The notes under the pieces were generated by a model. It saw nothing but the letters and a program-made list of their open reading frames with translations, did no database searches and was not told the DNA's origin. A stretch of 64,000 nucleotides of DNA from the NCBI RefSeq assembly GCF_900104635.1, contig NZ_FNWC01000007.1, positions 1,401,421 through 1,465,420 on the forward strand, given 5' to 3'. The position numbers and the translations under genes were made by a program. The DNA is from Coprococcus phoceensis. Lineage in GTDB: Bacteria > Bacillota > Clostridia > Lachnospirales > Lachnospiraceae. This document shows, piece by piece, positions 28,320 to 37,336 of the stretch (position 1 is its first letter; each line of letters begins with the position of its first letter).

Positions 28320-30320
28320 TTACCCCTTCTTTGTCTGTTTTTCTTTTTTATAAAATATTGCCGCCTTATCGTAACAGCCTCTCAGCTGATACTGATTACT
28401 CAACCGCAAAACACCTTGCGTACGACTGTTAATAAAATGTTCCAGCTTCATCATATACTCATCCGATGTAATCTCGCCGTCTGCCACATAGGTGAGTCCT
28501 TTTTCCCAACTTGCAGTAAGTTCCGGGTTCAAAAGTGAGCGGATTGAATGTTCCACTACATCAAAAACCATTTCTCCAAGCAGCGTCGGTGTAATGATCT
28601 GTGTTTTTTTATTTAACATCAAATATTTAATATGAATCAGCTTTTTCAGAATCTCTGCCCTGGTTGCACTCGTTCCGATACCACTTCCTTTAATCTGGGC
28701 GCGCAAATCCTCATCTTCAATGAGCTGCCCCGCATTCTCCATCGCAAGAATAATCGACCCCGAATTGTATCTCTTCGGTGGCGAAGTCTCTCCTTCTTTG
28801 ATTGTCAATTCCTTTACCGGTAACACCGTTCCTTTTTTCACTGTCTGAAGCAGTTCAAAAAAGTTCATGTCCATGTCACTTTCCGAATCCTGTTTACCCG
28901 CATTTCCGGTCCCGACCACTTTCAGATATCCTTCCTCTGCCAAAACCTTGAAATTGGAGAAAAAGCTTTCCTCTTTGATCTTGGTTGTAATACTGACTTT
29001 CTGATAAACAGCCGGAGGATAGAAAATACTCAAAAACCTTCTGACAATCGTGTCGTATACCTGCCTTGCAGTATGTGATACACTATTCAATGCCTGCAGC
29101 CCCTGACCGGTCGGTATGATTGCATAGTGATCTGTGATCTGCTTGTCATTGACATACCTTGTTTTTTCTAAGCCTTTATGACTTCCAAACGCAACAATAT
29201 CTTTCAGATAAGGAGATACCATATCATATTTGGACAGACCGTTCAGATTTTTGTGAATCTCTTTTGCCACTGCTGTCGAAAGCACTCTGGCATCCGTTCT
29301 CGGATACGTCACCAGTTTCTTTTCATACAGTTCCTGGACGATCCGAAGTGTCTCATCCGGACTGATCTTAAATCGTTTGGAACATTCATTCTGAAGCTCT
29401 GCCAGATTATAAAGGAGTGGCGGATTCTTTTTTTCTTTCTTTTTTTCAATTGCAGTGACTGTGCAAGTAAGCGGTTCTCCATCGCTTAAATAGGCAATCA
29501 GTTCTTCTGCCTTCACCTTCTCTTTAAAGCCATTTTCCTTATAAAGATCCAATGACTCAAAATATTTAGAACCCTTCACTGCCTTCCATTCACCATCAAA
29601 ATTCTTTTCTTCCAGTGAAATGCTGCTGAGCACTCTGTAAAACGGCGTCTTTACAAATTCCCGAATTTCCCGCTCTCTTCTCACTACCATACCGAGTACG
29701 CATGTCATAACACGCCCGACAGAAAGGACTGTGTATTTGTGACCAAGATAATTTGAGATACTATTGCCGTATTTCAGCGTCAGAAGTCTAGAGAAATTAA
29801 TTCCCATCAGGTAATCTTCTTTTGCCCGCAGATACGCTGATGCGGATAAGTTATCATATTCCTCCAGATCTTTCGCTTCACGGATTCCACGAAGAATCTC
29901 TTCTTCTGTCTGGGAATCAATCCACACACGTTTTCTTTTCTTTCCTTTCACCTCTGCCATCTGTTCCACCAGACGGTAAATATATTCCCCCTCACGCCCG
30001 GAGTCAGTGCACACATAAATCGTATCCACATCCTGTCGATTCAACACGCCACTCACAATTTGGAACTGCTTTTTTACGTTCGGAATCACCTCGTATTTGA
30101 ACTCTTTTGGCATAAACGGCAACGTCTCAAGACTCCATCTTTTATATTTCTCATCATACACCTCCGGATAACTCATTGTCACAAGATGTCCAACACACCA
30201 TGTGACAATCGCCTCATCAGATTCCAGATATCCGTCTTTTTTTCTCGTATTCAATTTTAATGCTTTTGCGAATTCCTGTGCCACGCTTGGCTTCTCCGCT
30301 ATGTATACTGATTTTCCCAT
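28320..30320 (-). CDS. topB: DNA topoisomerase III
   Basis: A 666-residue type IA topoisomerase that decatenates DNA. It begins with the toprim motif VYIAEKPSVAQEFA, has CTDSGREGEYI for metal binding, and the catalytic tyrosine in LVTYPRTDAR. The toprim motif has Gly where many enzymes have a second Asp; I recall related Firmicute TopB proteins showing the same form. It ends without a zinc-finger tail. topB is often carried on conjugative elements, but no integrase or transfer genes surround this copy. Confidence 0.93.
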   Translation of the reverse strand: MGKSVYIAEKPSVAQEFAKALKLNTRKKDGYLESDEAIVTWCVGHLVTMSYPEVYDEKYKRWSLETLPFMPKEFKYEVIPNVKKQFQIVSGVLNRQDVDTIYVCTDSGREGEYIYRLVEQMAEVKGKKRKRVWIDSQTEEEILRGIREAKDLEEYDNLSASAYLRAKEDYLMGINFSRLLTLKYGNSISNYLGHKYTVLSVGRVMTCVLGMVVRREREIREFVKTPFYRVLSSISLEEKNFDGEWKAVKGSKYFESLDLYKENGFKEKVKAEELIAYLSDGEPLTCTVTAIEKKKEKKNPPLLYNLAELQNECSKRFKISPDETLRIVQELYEKKLVTYPRTDARVLSTAVAKEIHKNLNGLSKYDMVSPYLKDIVAFGSHKGLEKTRYVNDKQITDHYAIIPTGQGLQALNSVSHTARQVYDTIVRRFLSIFYPPAVYQKVSITTKIKEESFFSNFKVLAEEGYLKVVGTGNAGKQDSESDMDMNFFELLQTVKKGTVLPVKELTIKEGETSPPKRYNSGSIILAMENAGQLIEDEDLRAQIKGSGIGTSATRAEILKKLIHIKYLMLNKKTQIITPTLLGEMVFDVVEHSIRSLLNPELTASWEKGLTYVADGEITSDEYMMKLEHFINSRTQGVLRLSNQYQLRGCYDKAAIFYKKEKQTKKG

Positions 30321-30416
30321 CCTGGTTTCCTTTCTCTGCCGTCAATGCCTCTCCCGTGGATAAAAAGAGAAACAAGGCAGGGAAGAACCTTCTTCCCCGC
30401 CAAATGTTATTTTTAT

Positions 30417-31502
30417 TTATTTTGCTTTGATATATCCTTTTGCAGTCAGTGTCTCTGCACAGAGGATTGCACCACCTGCTGCGCCACGTACTGTGTTATG
30501 AGAAAGTCCGACAAATTTAAAATCGTATACACTGTCTTCTCTCAAACGTCCTACCGAAATTCCCATACCATTTTCAAAATTGACATCCAATTGTACCTGT
30601 GGACGATTATCTTCCTCTAAGTATTGAATAAACTGCTTCGGCGCACTTGGAAGCTCCAATTCCTGCGGCAGTCCCTTAAAGTTCACAAGCTTTTCAATCA
30701 GCTGCTCTTTCGTTGGCTTCTTTGCAAATCTCACAAATACAGCTGCTGTATGTCCGTCCAAAACCGGTACGCGGATACACTGAGTTGTAATTACCGGTCC
30801 ATCCGCTTTTACAATCTCTCCATCAACTACTTTTCCCCAGATACGAAGTGGTTCTTGTTCACTTTTTTCTTCTTCACCACCGATAAACGGAATAATATTT
30901 TCTACCATCTCTGGCCAGTCTTTGAATGTCTTTCCTGCCCCTGAGATTGCCTGATATGTAGTTGCCACTACTTCTGTCGGCTCAAATTCTTTCCATGCTG
31001 TCAGAACCGGAGCATAGCTTTGAATCGAACAGTTTGGTTTTACCGCCACAAATCCTCTTTCTGTTCCAAGACGTTTTTTCTGAGCTTCTATTACTTCAAA
31101 ATGTTCTGGATTAATCTCTGGAACTACCATCGGCACATCCTTTGTCCAACGGTGCGCACTATTGTTTGAAACAACCGGTGTCTCTGTCTTTGCATATGCA
31201 TCTTCAATCGCTTTGATCTCTTCTTTTGTCATATCCACCGCACTGAACACAAAGTCAACATCTGCAGCCACTTTCTCTACTTCATTTACATTGGCAACAA
31301 CTAATTTTTTCACTGCCTCCGGCATTGGTGTCTTCATTTTCCAACGATCCCCAACCGCTTCTTCGTAAGTCTTTCCTGCTGATCTCGGGCTCGCTGCCAC
31401 TGTCACGACTTCATACCACGGATGATTTTCCAACAGAGAAATAAAACGTTGTCCAACCATACCTGTTGCTCCTAAAATTCCAACTCTCAATTTCTGTTCC
31501 AT
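30417..31502 (-). CDS. asd: Aspartate-semialdehyde dehydrogenase
   Basis: Reduces aspartyl phosphate to aspartate semialdehyde for lysine, threonine and methionine synthesis. The NADP-binding motif is GILGATGMVGQRF and the active-site Cys is in KPNCSIQS. SGAGKTFKDWPE and a C-terminal HNTVRGAAGG follow. The style is that of the archaeal/fungal-like subgroup. The ATG at 31502 has GAGGAG just upstream, giving 361 residues. The longer frame from 31631 would overlap argH and is rejected. Its promoter overlaps the end of argH. Confidence 0.96.
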   Translation of the reverse strand: MEQKLRVGILGATGMVGQRFISLLENHPWYEVVTVAASPRSAGKTYEEAVGDRWKMKTPMPEAVKKLVVANVNEVEKVAADVDFVFSAVDMTKEEIKAIEDAYAKTETPVVSNNSAHRWTKDVPMVVPEINPEHFEVIEAQKKRLGTERGFVAVKPNCSIQSYAPVLTAWKEFEPTEVVATTYQAISGAGKTFKDWPEMVENIIPFIGGEEEKSEQEPLRIWGKVVDGEIVKADGPVITTQCIRVPVLDGHTAAVFVRFAKKPTKEQLIEKLVNFKGLPQELELPSAPKQFIQYLEEDNRPQVQLDVNFENGMGISVGRLREDSVYDFKFVGLSHNTVRGAAGGAILCAETLTAKGYIKAK

Positions 31503-31560
31503 AATTATCTCCTCATTTCCAAAAGTCTTTCTCACGCAAACAAATGTGTTTACTCGAAAT

Positions 31561-31589
31561 ATACTATCGCATTTTAATTGATTATGCAA
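31561..31589 (-). promoter_or_regulatory. Promoter of asd
   Basis: TTGCAT (31584-31589, inside the argH end), 17 bases, TAGTAT (31561-31566) on the minus strand. Confidence 0.55.
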
Positions 31590-32976
31590 GTGTTTTTTCG
31601 CATTCCTGCAAATATTTTGCATAGATGGCAATTACCTTTTCCATCGCTTCTTTTCCAGGCGCGCCAATCGTCATACGTTTATTGACGCATGTCTCCATGC
31701 TGATTGCCTCATAGATATCCGCCTCAAAAACCGGTGAAATCGCCTTAAATTCTTCTAGTGTCATGTCATCCAACGCGATATCCTTTTCCAGGCAGTACAG
31801 CACAAGCTGTCCTACAATTCCGTGTGCATCGCGGAATGCAACACCATGATTTACCAGATAGTCCGCTGCATCTGTCGCATTGGTAAACCCATTCTTTGCA
31901 CTGTTTTCCATATTCTCTTTGCGGAATTTCATCGTTCGAAGCATCCCTGTAAACAATGCAAGGCATCCTTTTGCTGTGTCAATCGCATCAAATGCCAACT
32001 CTTTATCTTCCTGCATATCTTTATTATAAGCAAGCGGAATTCCTTTCATCGTTGTCAAAATCGACATTAATGCCCCATAGACACGTCCTGTCTTTCCTCG
32101 AACCAATTCTGCGATATCCGGATTCTTTTTCTGTGGCATAATGCTGCTTCCCGTACTGTAGGCATCATCAATATCCACAAACTGATATTCGTTCGAATTC
32201 CAAATAATCACCTCTTCCGAAAAACGGCTCAAATGCATCATGATCGTAGACAATGCTGACATCAGCTCAATTACATAATCTCTGTCCGCAACAGAATCCA
32301 TGCTGTTCAATGTAGGTCCGGCAAATCCCAAAAGTTCGGCAGTATACTCTCTGTCAAGAGGGTATGTCGTTCCGGCGAGTGCTCCCGAACCAAGCGGACA
32401 ATAATTCATCCTTTGGTAAATATCGTATAGTTTGGAACGATCACGTCGGAACATCTCAAAATATGCCCCCATATGATGCGCAAGTGTAATCGGCTGTGCT
32501 TTTTGAAGATGTGTGAATCCCGGCATAAATGTCTCGGTGTTTTCTTCCATGATATGAAGAAGAACTTCCAGTAATTCTTTTAAAAGTCCATCCAACACCT
32601 GAATCTCATCCCTTGTGTACAGTTTCATATCCAGTGCAACCTGATCATTCCGGCTTCTTCCTGTATGCAGTTTCTTGCCCGGTTCTCCAATACGATCAAT
32701 AAGTGTTGCCTCCACAAAGCTGTGAATATCCTCATATTTATCCGAAATTTCAAGTACGCCTCGTTCCACATCACTCAAAATCCCTTCGATTCCCGCAATG
32801 ATCTGATCTCGCTCATCCTCGGTCAAAATCCCTTGTTTTGCGAGCATCTTCACATGCGCAATACTTCCTCTCATATCCTGTGCATAGAATTTCTGATCAA
32901 ACGAAATCGATGCATTGAAATTGTAAACCAGCTGATCCGTCTCCTTTGTAAAACGACCGCCCCATAACTGTGCCAT
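31582..32976 (-). CDS. argH: Argininosuccinate lyase
   Basis: Splits argininosuccinate into arginine and fumarate. The 464-residue protein shows LWGGRF at the start, SRNDQVALD, the TPGFTHLQKAQP-like GFTHLQKAQPIT and the signature GSSIMPQKKNPD containing the catalytic Ser. No argG or other arginine genes are nearby. It follows queH by 18 bases and is likely transcribed with it. Confidence 0.97.
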   Translation of the reverse strand: MAQLWGGRFTKETDQLVYNFNASISFDQKFYAQDMRGSIAHVKMLAKQGILTEDERDQIIAGIEGILSDVERGVLEISDKYEDIHSFVEATLIDRIGEPGKKLHTGRSRNDQVALDMKLYTRDEIQVLDGLLKELLEVLLHIMEENTETFMPGFTHLQKAQPITLAHHMGAYFEMFRRDRSKLYDIYQRMNYCPLGSGALAGTTYPLDREYTAELLGFAGPTLNSMDSVADRDYVIELMSALSTIMMHLSRFSEEVIIWNSNEYQFVDIDDAYSTGSSIMPQKKNPDIAELVRGKTGRVYGALMSILTTMKGIPLAYNKDMQEDKELAFDAIDTAKGCLALFTGMLRTMKFRKENMENSAKNGFTNATDAADYLVNHGVAFRDAHGIVGQLVLYCLEKDIALDDMTLEEFKAISPVFEADIYEAISMETCVNKRMTIGAPGKEAMEKVIAIYAKYLQECEKTLA

Positions 32977-32994
32977 ATTGTCCCCTTCTTTCGT

Positions 32995-33630
32995 TTATTT
33001 TTTCTTGATTCCGGTGCTTTCTTGTTTCCTGTCTCTGACAGAAAACTCGCACCCACAGTAATCTTGTCTGTAAAGTCCAAATTCATTGGAAAGCTCAATG
33101 GAACGTTTGTATCCATTCTTCTTTTTAAAATCTGACTGTAAATACTTCACGCCATATTTTTCACCTATTTTTGCGCCAATCGTATTCAGCTTTTCCGCAT
33201 TTTTCATTGGACTGATTGTAAGCGTCGTCGTAAAGTAATCAAATTCCGCTTCCTTTGCCATTCTCGCTGTCTCTTCCAATCGGAGCGCATAGCACTTAAA
33301 ACACCGCTCTCCGCCTTCTTTCAAGTGTTCCAAGCCTTTTGCGAGCTCATAAAACTTCTCCCTGTCATAATTGCCCGCAACAAAAGAGATTGGATGCTTT
33401 CCTTTCATCTCTCCGATCAGCATCTGCTGTTCTAAAATCCTTTTTGTATATTCACTTTCCGGAAAAATATTAGGATTATAATAGAAAACAGTAATGTCAA
33501 AATAATTGCTCAAATACTCTAAGACATAACTGCTACATGGTGCACAGCAGCTGTGCAGCAAAAGCCTCGGCACTTTTTCTTCTTTTTCAAGCTTTACAAT
33601 CAGCTTTTCCAGTTCTTTTTGATAATTCAT
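32995..33630 (-). CDS. queH: Epoxyqueuosine reductase QueH
   Basis: Performs the last step of queuosine tRNA modification without cobalamin. The protein has the iron-sulfur and metal cysteines SCCAPCSS near the start, RCFKCYALRLEET in the middle and DYCGCEFS near the end. The ATG at 33630 (211 residues) has AGGTG nearby. A GTG at 33648 is an alternative start with GAGG upstream. A good promoter lies at 33666-33694. argH follows. Confidence 0.93.
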   Translation of the reverse strand: MNYQKELEKLIVKLEKEEKVPRLLLHSCCAPCSSYVLEYLSNYFDITVFYYNPNIFPESEYTKRILEQQMLIGEMKGKHPISFVAGNYDREKFYELAKGLEHLKEGGERCFKCYALRLEETARMAKEAEFDYFTTTLTISPMKNAEKLNTIGAKIGEKYGVKYLQSDFKKKNGYKRSIELSNEFGLYRQDYCGCEFSVRDRKQESTGIKKK

Positions 33631-33665
33631 CTTTTTCACCTTTTCCACGTAACCTCACAGGCTTG

Positions 33666-33694
33666 ATTATACTATTTTCTCTTACTTCTAGCAA
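33666..33694 (-). promoter_or_regulatory. Promoter of queH-argH
   Basis: TTGCTA (33689-33694), 17 bases, a perfect TATAAT (33666-33671) on the minus strand. Confidence 0.7.
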
Positions 33695-33748
33695 GCACCC
33701 TTTTCCCCTTTTCACATAAAATAGATATATATGAAATGGAGGCGCATT

Positions 33749-34516
33749 ATGGAACATGTTCTTGAACTGAAAAACATCAGTCATTCTTATCATAATACAG
33801 AAGGAGAAACACCTGCACTAAAAGACCTTTCTTTCTTCCTGAAAAAGGGGGAATTCATAAGCATTGTCGGTCCTTCAGGCTGTGGAAAATCCACGTTGCT
33901 GTCACTCATTGCAGGATTGCTCGTTCCGGAAAGCGGAACAATACTAATCAATGGAAAACAATTAAAAGAAAGCACTACAAATATTGGATACATGTTACAA
34001 AGAGATCATCTGTTTGAATGGCGAACGATTTATAACAATGTCATTCTAGGTTTAGAAATCCAGCATATGCTCACCGCCCGCACACGCAGAAAAGCACATC
34101 AGTTGTTGGAACAATATGGTCTGGAATCTTTCGCAAACGCAAGACCATCTGAACTGTCCGGAGGCATGAGACAGCGCGCTGCTTTAATCCGTACTCTCGT
34201 GTTGGAACCGGATCTTCTTCTATTAGATGAGCCCTTCTCAGCTCTTGATTATCAGACTCGGCTCACTGTAGGAGATGACATTGGACAGATTATCAAAAAA
34301 GAACAAAAAACAGCCATCCTCGTCACACATGATCTTTCCGAGGCAATCAGCCTGGGAGACCGGGTAATCGTTCTCTCCGAAAGACCTGCCACCGTACAAC
34401 AGACAATCCCTTTGTCCTTCTCTCTCGAAGAAGACACGCCGCTCCACAGACGAAATGCACCCGAATTCAAAACCTATTTTAATCTCATTTGGAAGGAGTT
34501 GAACCGCAATGAGTGA
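33749..34516 (+). CDS. ABC importer ATP-binding subunit (nitrate/sulfonate/taurine type)
   Basis: About 255 residues with Walker A GPSGCGKST, signature LSGGMRQRAAL and Walker B LLLLDEPFSALD. The layout resembles SsuB, TauB and ThiZ ATPases. The ATG at 33749 has GGAGG six bases upstream; the in-frame ATG at 33731 lies before that site. Its end overlaps the permease start by eight bases. No periplasmic-type binding protein gene is adjacent, so the substrate cannot be assigned. Confidence 0.92.
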   Translation: MEHVLELKNISHSYHNTEGETPALKDLSFFLKKGEFISIVGPSGCGKSTLLSLIAGLLVPESGTILINGKQLKESTTNIGYMLQRDHLFEWRTIYNNVILGLEIQHMLTARTRRKAHQLLEQYGLESFANARPSELSGGMRQRAALIRTLVLEPDLLLLDEPFSALDYQTRLTVGDDIGQIIKKEQKTAILVTHDLSEAISLGDRVIVLSERPATVQQTIPLSFSLEEDTPLHRRNAPEFKTYFNLIWKELNRNE

Positions 34517-35306
34517 GACTTCTGTCTCCCAACAAAATTTTCTGCAAAAAAAGAGACAGCATAAGCGCATTGTTCACAGTTCCCGTTTTCTCATTCTCAT
34601 CTTGTTTTTGGGAATTTGGGAATTCACTGCCTCAAAAGGATTTATTGATTCCTTTATTTTCAGCAGTCCGTCAAAAGTGGCAGCCTGTTTTTGGTCTATG
34701 GTCTGTGATAAAAGTATTTTTCTGCACATCACAGTCACACTTTACGAGACACTTGTCAGCTTTTTTCTCGTCATTTTGTGCAGTCTTCTTGTGACAATTC
34801 TTTTATGGTTCAGTCCAAAACTCTCCGAAATATTAGAACCGTTTCTTGTCGTTTTAAACAGTCTACCAAAATCTGCGCTTGCACCACTTTTAATTGTGTG
34901 GCTTGGTGCAACTCGCACTACAATCATTGTCGCCGGCATGTCTGTCGCAATTTTTGGAAGCATCCTGAACCTATACACAACATTTATCAACGCTGACAAA
35001 GAAAAAATCAAACTGATCTACACGCTCCACGGGAACAGATTCCATGCACTGATGAAAGTAGTACTGCCAAGCTCCATTCCCGCTATCATCAGCAATATGA
35101 AAGTCAATATCGGTCTATGTCTTGTGGGTGTCATTATCGGAGAATTTCTGGCGGCAAGAAATGGTCTCGGATACCTGATTATCTACTCCAGTCAGGTCTT
35201 TAAGCTAGACTGGCTACTCATGTCAATTGTACTTTTGTGTATTATGGCTATGGGGCTGTATGCTTTGATTAATCTGTTGGAAAAATGGTATTTAAAAAAG
35301 TTCTAA
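34509..35306 (+). CDS. ABC importer permease (SsuC/TauC type)
   Basis: A 265-residue membrane protein with about six segments and the EAA-like loop TLHGNRFHALMKVVLPSSIPAIISN followed by GEFLAARNGLGYLI, which contacts the ATPase. It overlaps the ATPase gene (ATGAGTGA). A strong terminator follows at 35317. The substrate-binding subunit is missing from this locus and must be encoded elsewhere or be absent. Confidence 0.9.
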   Translation: MSETSVSQQNFLQKKRQHKRIVHSSRFLILILFLGIWEFTASKGFIDSFIFSSPSKVAACFWSMVCDKSIFLHITVTLYETLVSFFLVILCSLLVTILLWFSPKLSEILEPFLVVLNSLPKSALAPLLIVWLGATRTTIIVAGMSVAIFGSILNLYTTFINADKEKIKLIYTLHGNRFHALMKVVLPSSIPAIISNMKVNIGLCLVGVIIGEFLAARNGLGYLIIYSSQVFKLDWLLMSIVLLCIMAMGLYALINLLEKWYLKKF

Positions 35307-35316
35307 CTATCAAAAT

Positions 35317-35360
35317 AGAGTGCAAGAAGTATTTCTGCAACTTCTTGCACTCTGTTTTTT
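35317..35360 (+). terminator. Terminator of the ABC importer operon
   Basis: Perfect 14-base arms AGAGTGCAAGAAGT/ACTTCTTGCACTCT around nine bases, followed by GTTTTTT. Confidence 0.9.
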
Positions 35361-35371
35361 CATCTTATTTT

Positions 35372-36163
35372 TTAAATAATTCCATAATGTCTTAATGCCT
35401 TTTCGATCCCGTCATCTTCCAAATCTGCAGTCCGGTACGCACAATATGGAAAAATCTCTTTCATGCTATTCCCCATCGCAACACTGTTTGGTACAAACTG
35501 AAGCATCGGAAGATCGTTCGTGCTGTCTCCAAACGCATAGCAATCTTCCAGCAAAATTCCATAATAATCCATAAGCATCTGAATACCGGACGCTTTCGAA
35601 ATCCCCTTTGGAACAATCTCATACATTCCAGCGCCTCTGTCTATACAATCAAATTTCTCTGAAATATAGTTGTAGAACATCTTATAGTCACTCACTGTAT
35701 TCACCCATACTACAAATTTATCAAATAAAATTTCTCCATCTTCCAGCGACTTTGGAATATCAAATGCTTTCGTACCGAACCTTGCTCTTAAATCATGAAG
35801 AATTTTATGATCTGGAAGCTCTTCATCAAAGAACACACGATTTTCCTCCTCAAACACCGCTGTGATATTGCATGTTCTTAACATCTTAATAATTTCCCTA
35901 CAATATTCTTTTGTAAGTGTATTTTTAAAAATCGTCTTTTCTCCAACATAAATTGCCGTTCCGCATCCACAGACATAACCATCAAAACCTATCTCTTCTA
36001 AAAAATCATCAATACTAAATCTCGTTCGTCCCGTATTGATAAACACCAAATGCCCATTTTCTCTTGCCTTGCGAATTGCATTCACCGCACTTTGTGGAAG
36101 GTAATGTGTTCCCTCTGCCACAAGTGTTCCGTCAATGTCAAAAAAAAGCATTTTTCGACTCAT
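35372..36163 (-). CDS. HAD-superfamily Cof-type phosphatase
   Basis: About 263 residues with the HAD nucleophile motif FFDIDGTL, motif II FINTGRT, and motif III/IV CYAFGDSTNDLPML. The inserted cap is of the Cof type, seen in phosphatases acting on sugar phosphates or flavin precursors. The true substrate is not predictable. The ATG at 36163 has GGAGG eight bases upstream, and the earlier in-frame start at 36184 has none. Confidence 0.9.
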   Translation of the reverse strand: MSRKMLFFDIDGTLVAEGTHYLPQSAVNAIRKARENGHLVFINTGRTRFSIDDFLEEIGFDGYVCGCGTAIYVGEKTIFKNTLTKEYCREIIKMLRTCNITAVFEEENRVFFDEELPDHKILHDLRARFGTKAFDIPKSLEDGEILFDKFVVWVNTVSDYKMFYNYISEKFDCIDRGAGMYEIVPKGISKASGIQMLMDYYGILLEDCYAFGDSTNDLPMLQFVPNSVAMGNSMKEIFPYCAYRTADLEDDGIEKALRHYGII

Positions 36164-36202
36164 ATTGTTTGCCTCCTTCTCCATTCATGTAAACATTTAA
36201 AC

Positions 36203-36257
36203 AAAAAAGTACCGCACCCTCTTGGAAATACTGATTTCCCTTGAAGTTACGGTACTT
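36203..36257 (-). terminator. Terminator after tRNA-Thr
   Basis: In minus-strand RNA AAGTACCG pairs with CGGTACTT around a loop containing a smaller hairpin, then TTTTT. It lies directly after the tRNA gene. Confidence 0.75.
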
Positions 36258-36268
36258 CTAATCTAGTC

Positions 36269-36341
36269 AGCTGAAAATCGGACTTGAACCGACGACCCCT
36301 TCATTACGAGTGAAGTGCTCTACCAACTGAGCTATTTCAGC
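36269..36341 (-). tRNA. tRNA-Thr (anticodon CGT)
   Basis: A full cloverleaf folds on the minus strand: acceptor GCTGAAA/TTTCAGC, D arm GCTC...GAGC, anticodon stem CTTCA/TGAAG with loop CTCGTAA (anticodon CGT), and T arm GTCGG/CCGAT with TTCAAGT. The discriminator is U. CCA is not encoded. It lies downstream of mscS and is followed by its own terminator. Confidence 0.95.
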
Positions 36342-36412
36342 AAGTGATTAAAACAAATCACAAGCTTTATTATATCGCATTTTCAAAAATATGCAACACT
36401 TTTTTCAAAAAT

Positions 36413-37327
36413 TTACTGTTTAGCCTCTTCTTTCGGTAAATGCACAGTCATCTGCTGATAAGGTATTTCAATACCATTTTCGTCCATTGTCAGCTTAATT
36501 CTTTCTAGCAGCCTCCATCTCGTCGGCCAATACTCCTCCGTCTTCACCCATGATCTTGTTCCAATCACTACAGAACTTGCCCCAAGACTATCTACAAACA
36601 CTAACACTTCTTCCTCTTTTAATACCGCTTCCTCTTCCATTAGGATCTGCTCAATCAACTGTTTTGCCTTTCTAAGATCTGCTTCGTAGGATATGTCTAT
36701 CAAAAGATCCATTCTCCGCTCATTCTTTGCAGTCACATTGGTAAGACTGTTATTTGCCAATGCACCATTCGGAATTACAATAGTCTTGTTGTCAACAGTG
36801 GAAAGTTTTGTATAAAAAATTTGGATTTCTTTTACAGTACCTTCACACTTATTCGTGTCTTCAATAATATAATCTCCCACTACAAATGGTTTCAAAATCA
36901 AAATCAAAACACCGCCTGCAAAGTTCGATAGTGCGCCTTGCAGAGCAAGACCAATTGCCACACCTCCGGATGCCAGCAATGCCGCTACCGATGTCGTGTC
37001 GATGCCAAAATTACTTCCAATTGAAAAAATCAAAATAATATACAATACAAACTTTAACATCGAATCGACAAACTGCTCTACTCCTTTGTCTACCGTTGAT
37101 TTTTGTAAAGAGCGTCTGACAATCTTCCGAAGCAGCTTGATAATTTTTGTTCCAATAAAAAATACAACCAGCGCAAGAAGCACGCGCACTCCAAAACCAA
37201 TCAGTTCCGGAATATTATCATTCACATATTCCGCAAACTTTCCGACTTCTTGTACTGCCTCCGATGTAGCTTCCGTCACTTCTTTTGTAACTGCCCCATC
37301 TCCTACTGTATCTGCCAGTAATATCAT
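36413..37327 (-). CDS. Small-conductance mechanosensitive channel family protein
   Basis: A 304-residue MscS-like protein with an N-terminal extension, three membrane segments and the pore helix region SVAALLASGGVAIGLALQGALSNFAGG, followed by the beta domain with IEDTNKCEGTVKEI and VIPNGALANN. It would release solutes on hypo-osmotic shock. It follows pgeF by nine bases and is the last protein gene of the lepB-rbgA group before tRNA-Thr. Confidence 0.92.
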   Translation of the reverse strand: MILLADTVGDGAVTKEVTEATSEAVQEVGKFAEYVNDNIPELIGFGVRVLLALVVFFIGTKIIKLLRKIVRRSLQKSTVDKGVEQFVDSMLKFVLYIILIFSIGSNFGIDTTSVAALLASGGVAIGLALQGALSNFAGGVLILILKPFVVGDYIIEDTNKCEGTVKEIQIFYTKLSTVDNKTIVIPNGALANNSLTNVTAKNERRMDLLIDISYEADLRKAKQLIEQILMEEEAVLKEEEVLVFVDSLGASSVVIGTRSWVKTEEYWPTRWRLLERIKLTMDENGIEIPYQQMTVHLPKEEAKQ

Positions 37328-37336
37328 ATATACCTC

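Noticed and set aside
28320..30320. topB as a marker of an integrative conjugative element
   Set aside because: Neighbours are ordinary chromosomal genes and no integrase, relaxase or attachment repeats are seen.
31502..31631. Longer asd frame overlapping argH
   Set aside because: A GAGGAG site sits directly before the ATG at 31502, and the conserved dehydrogenase N-terminus starts there.
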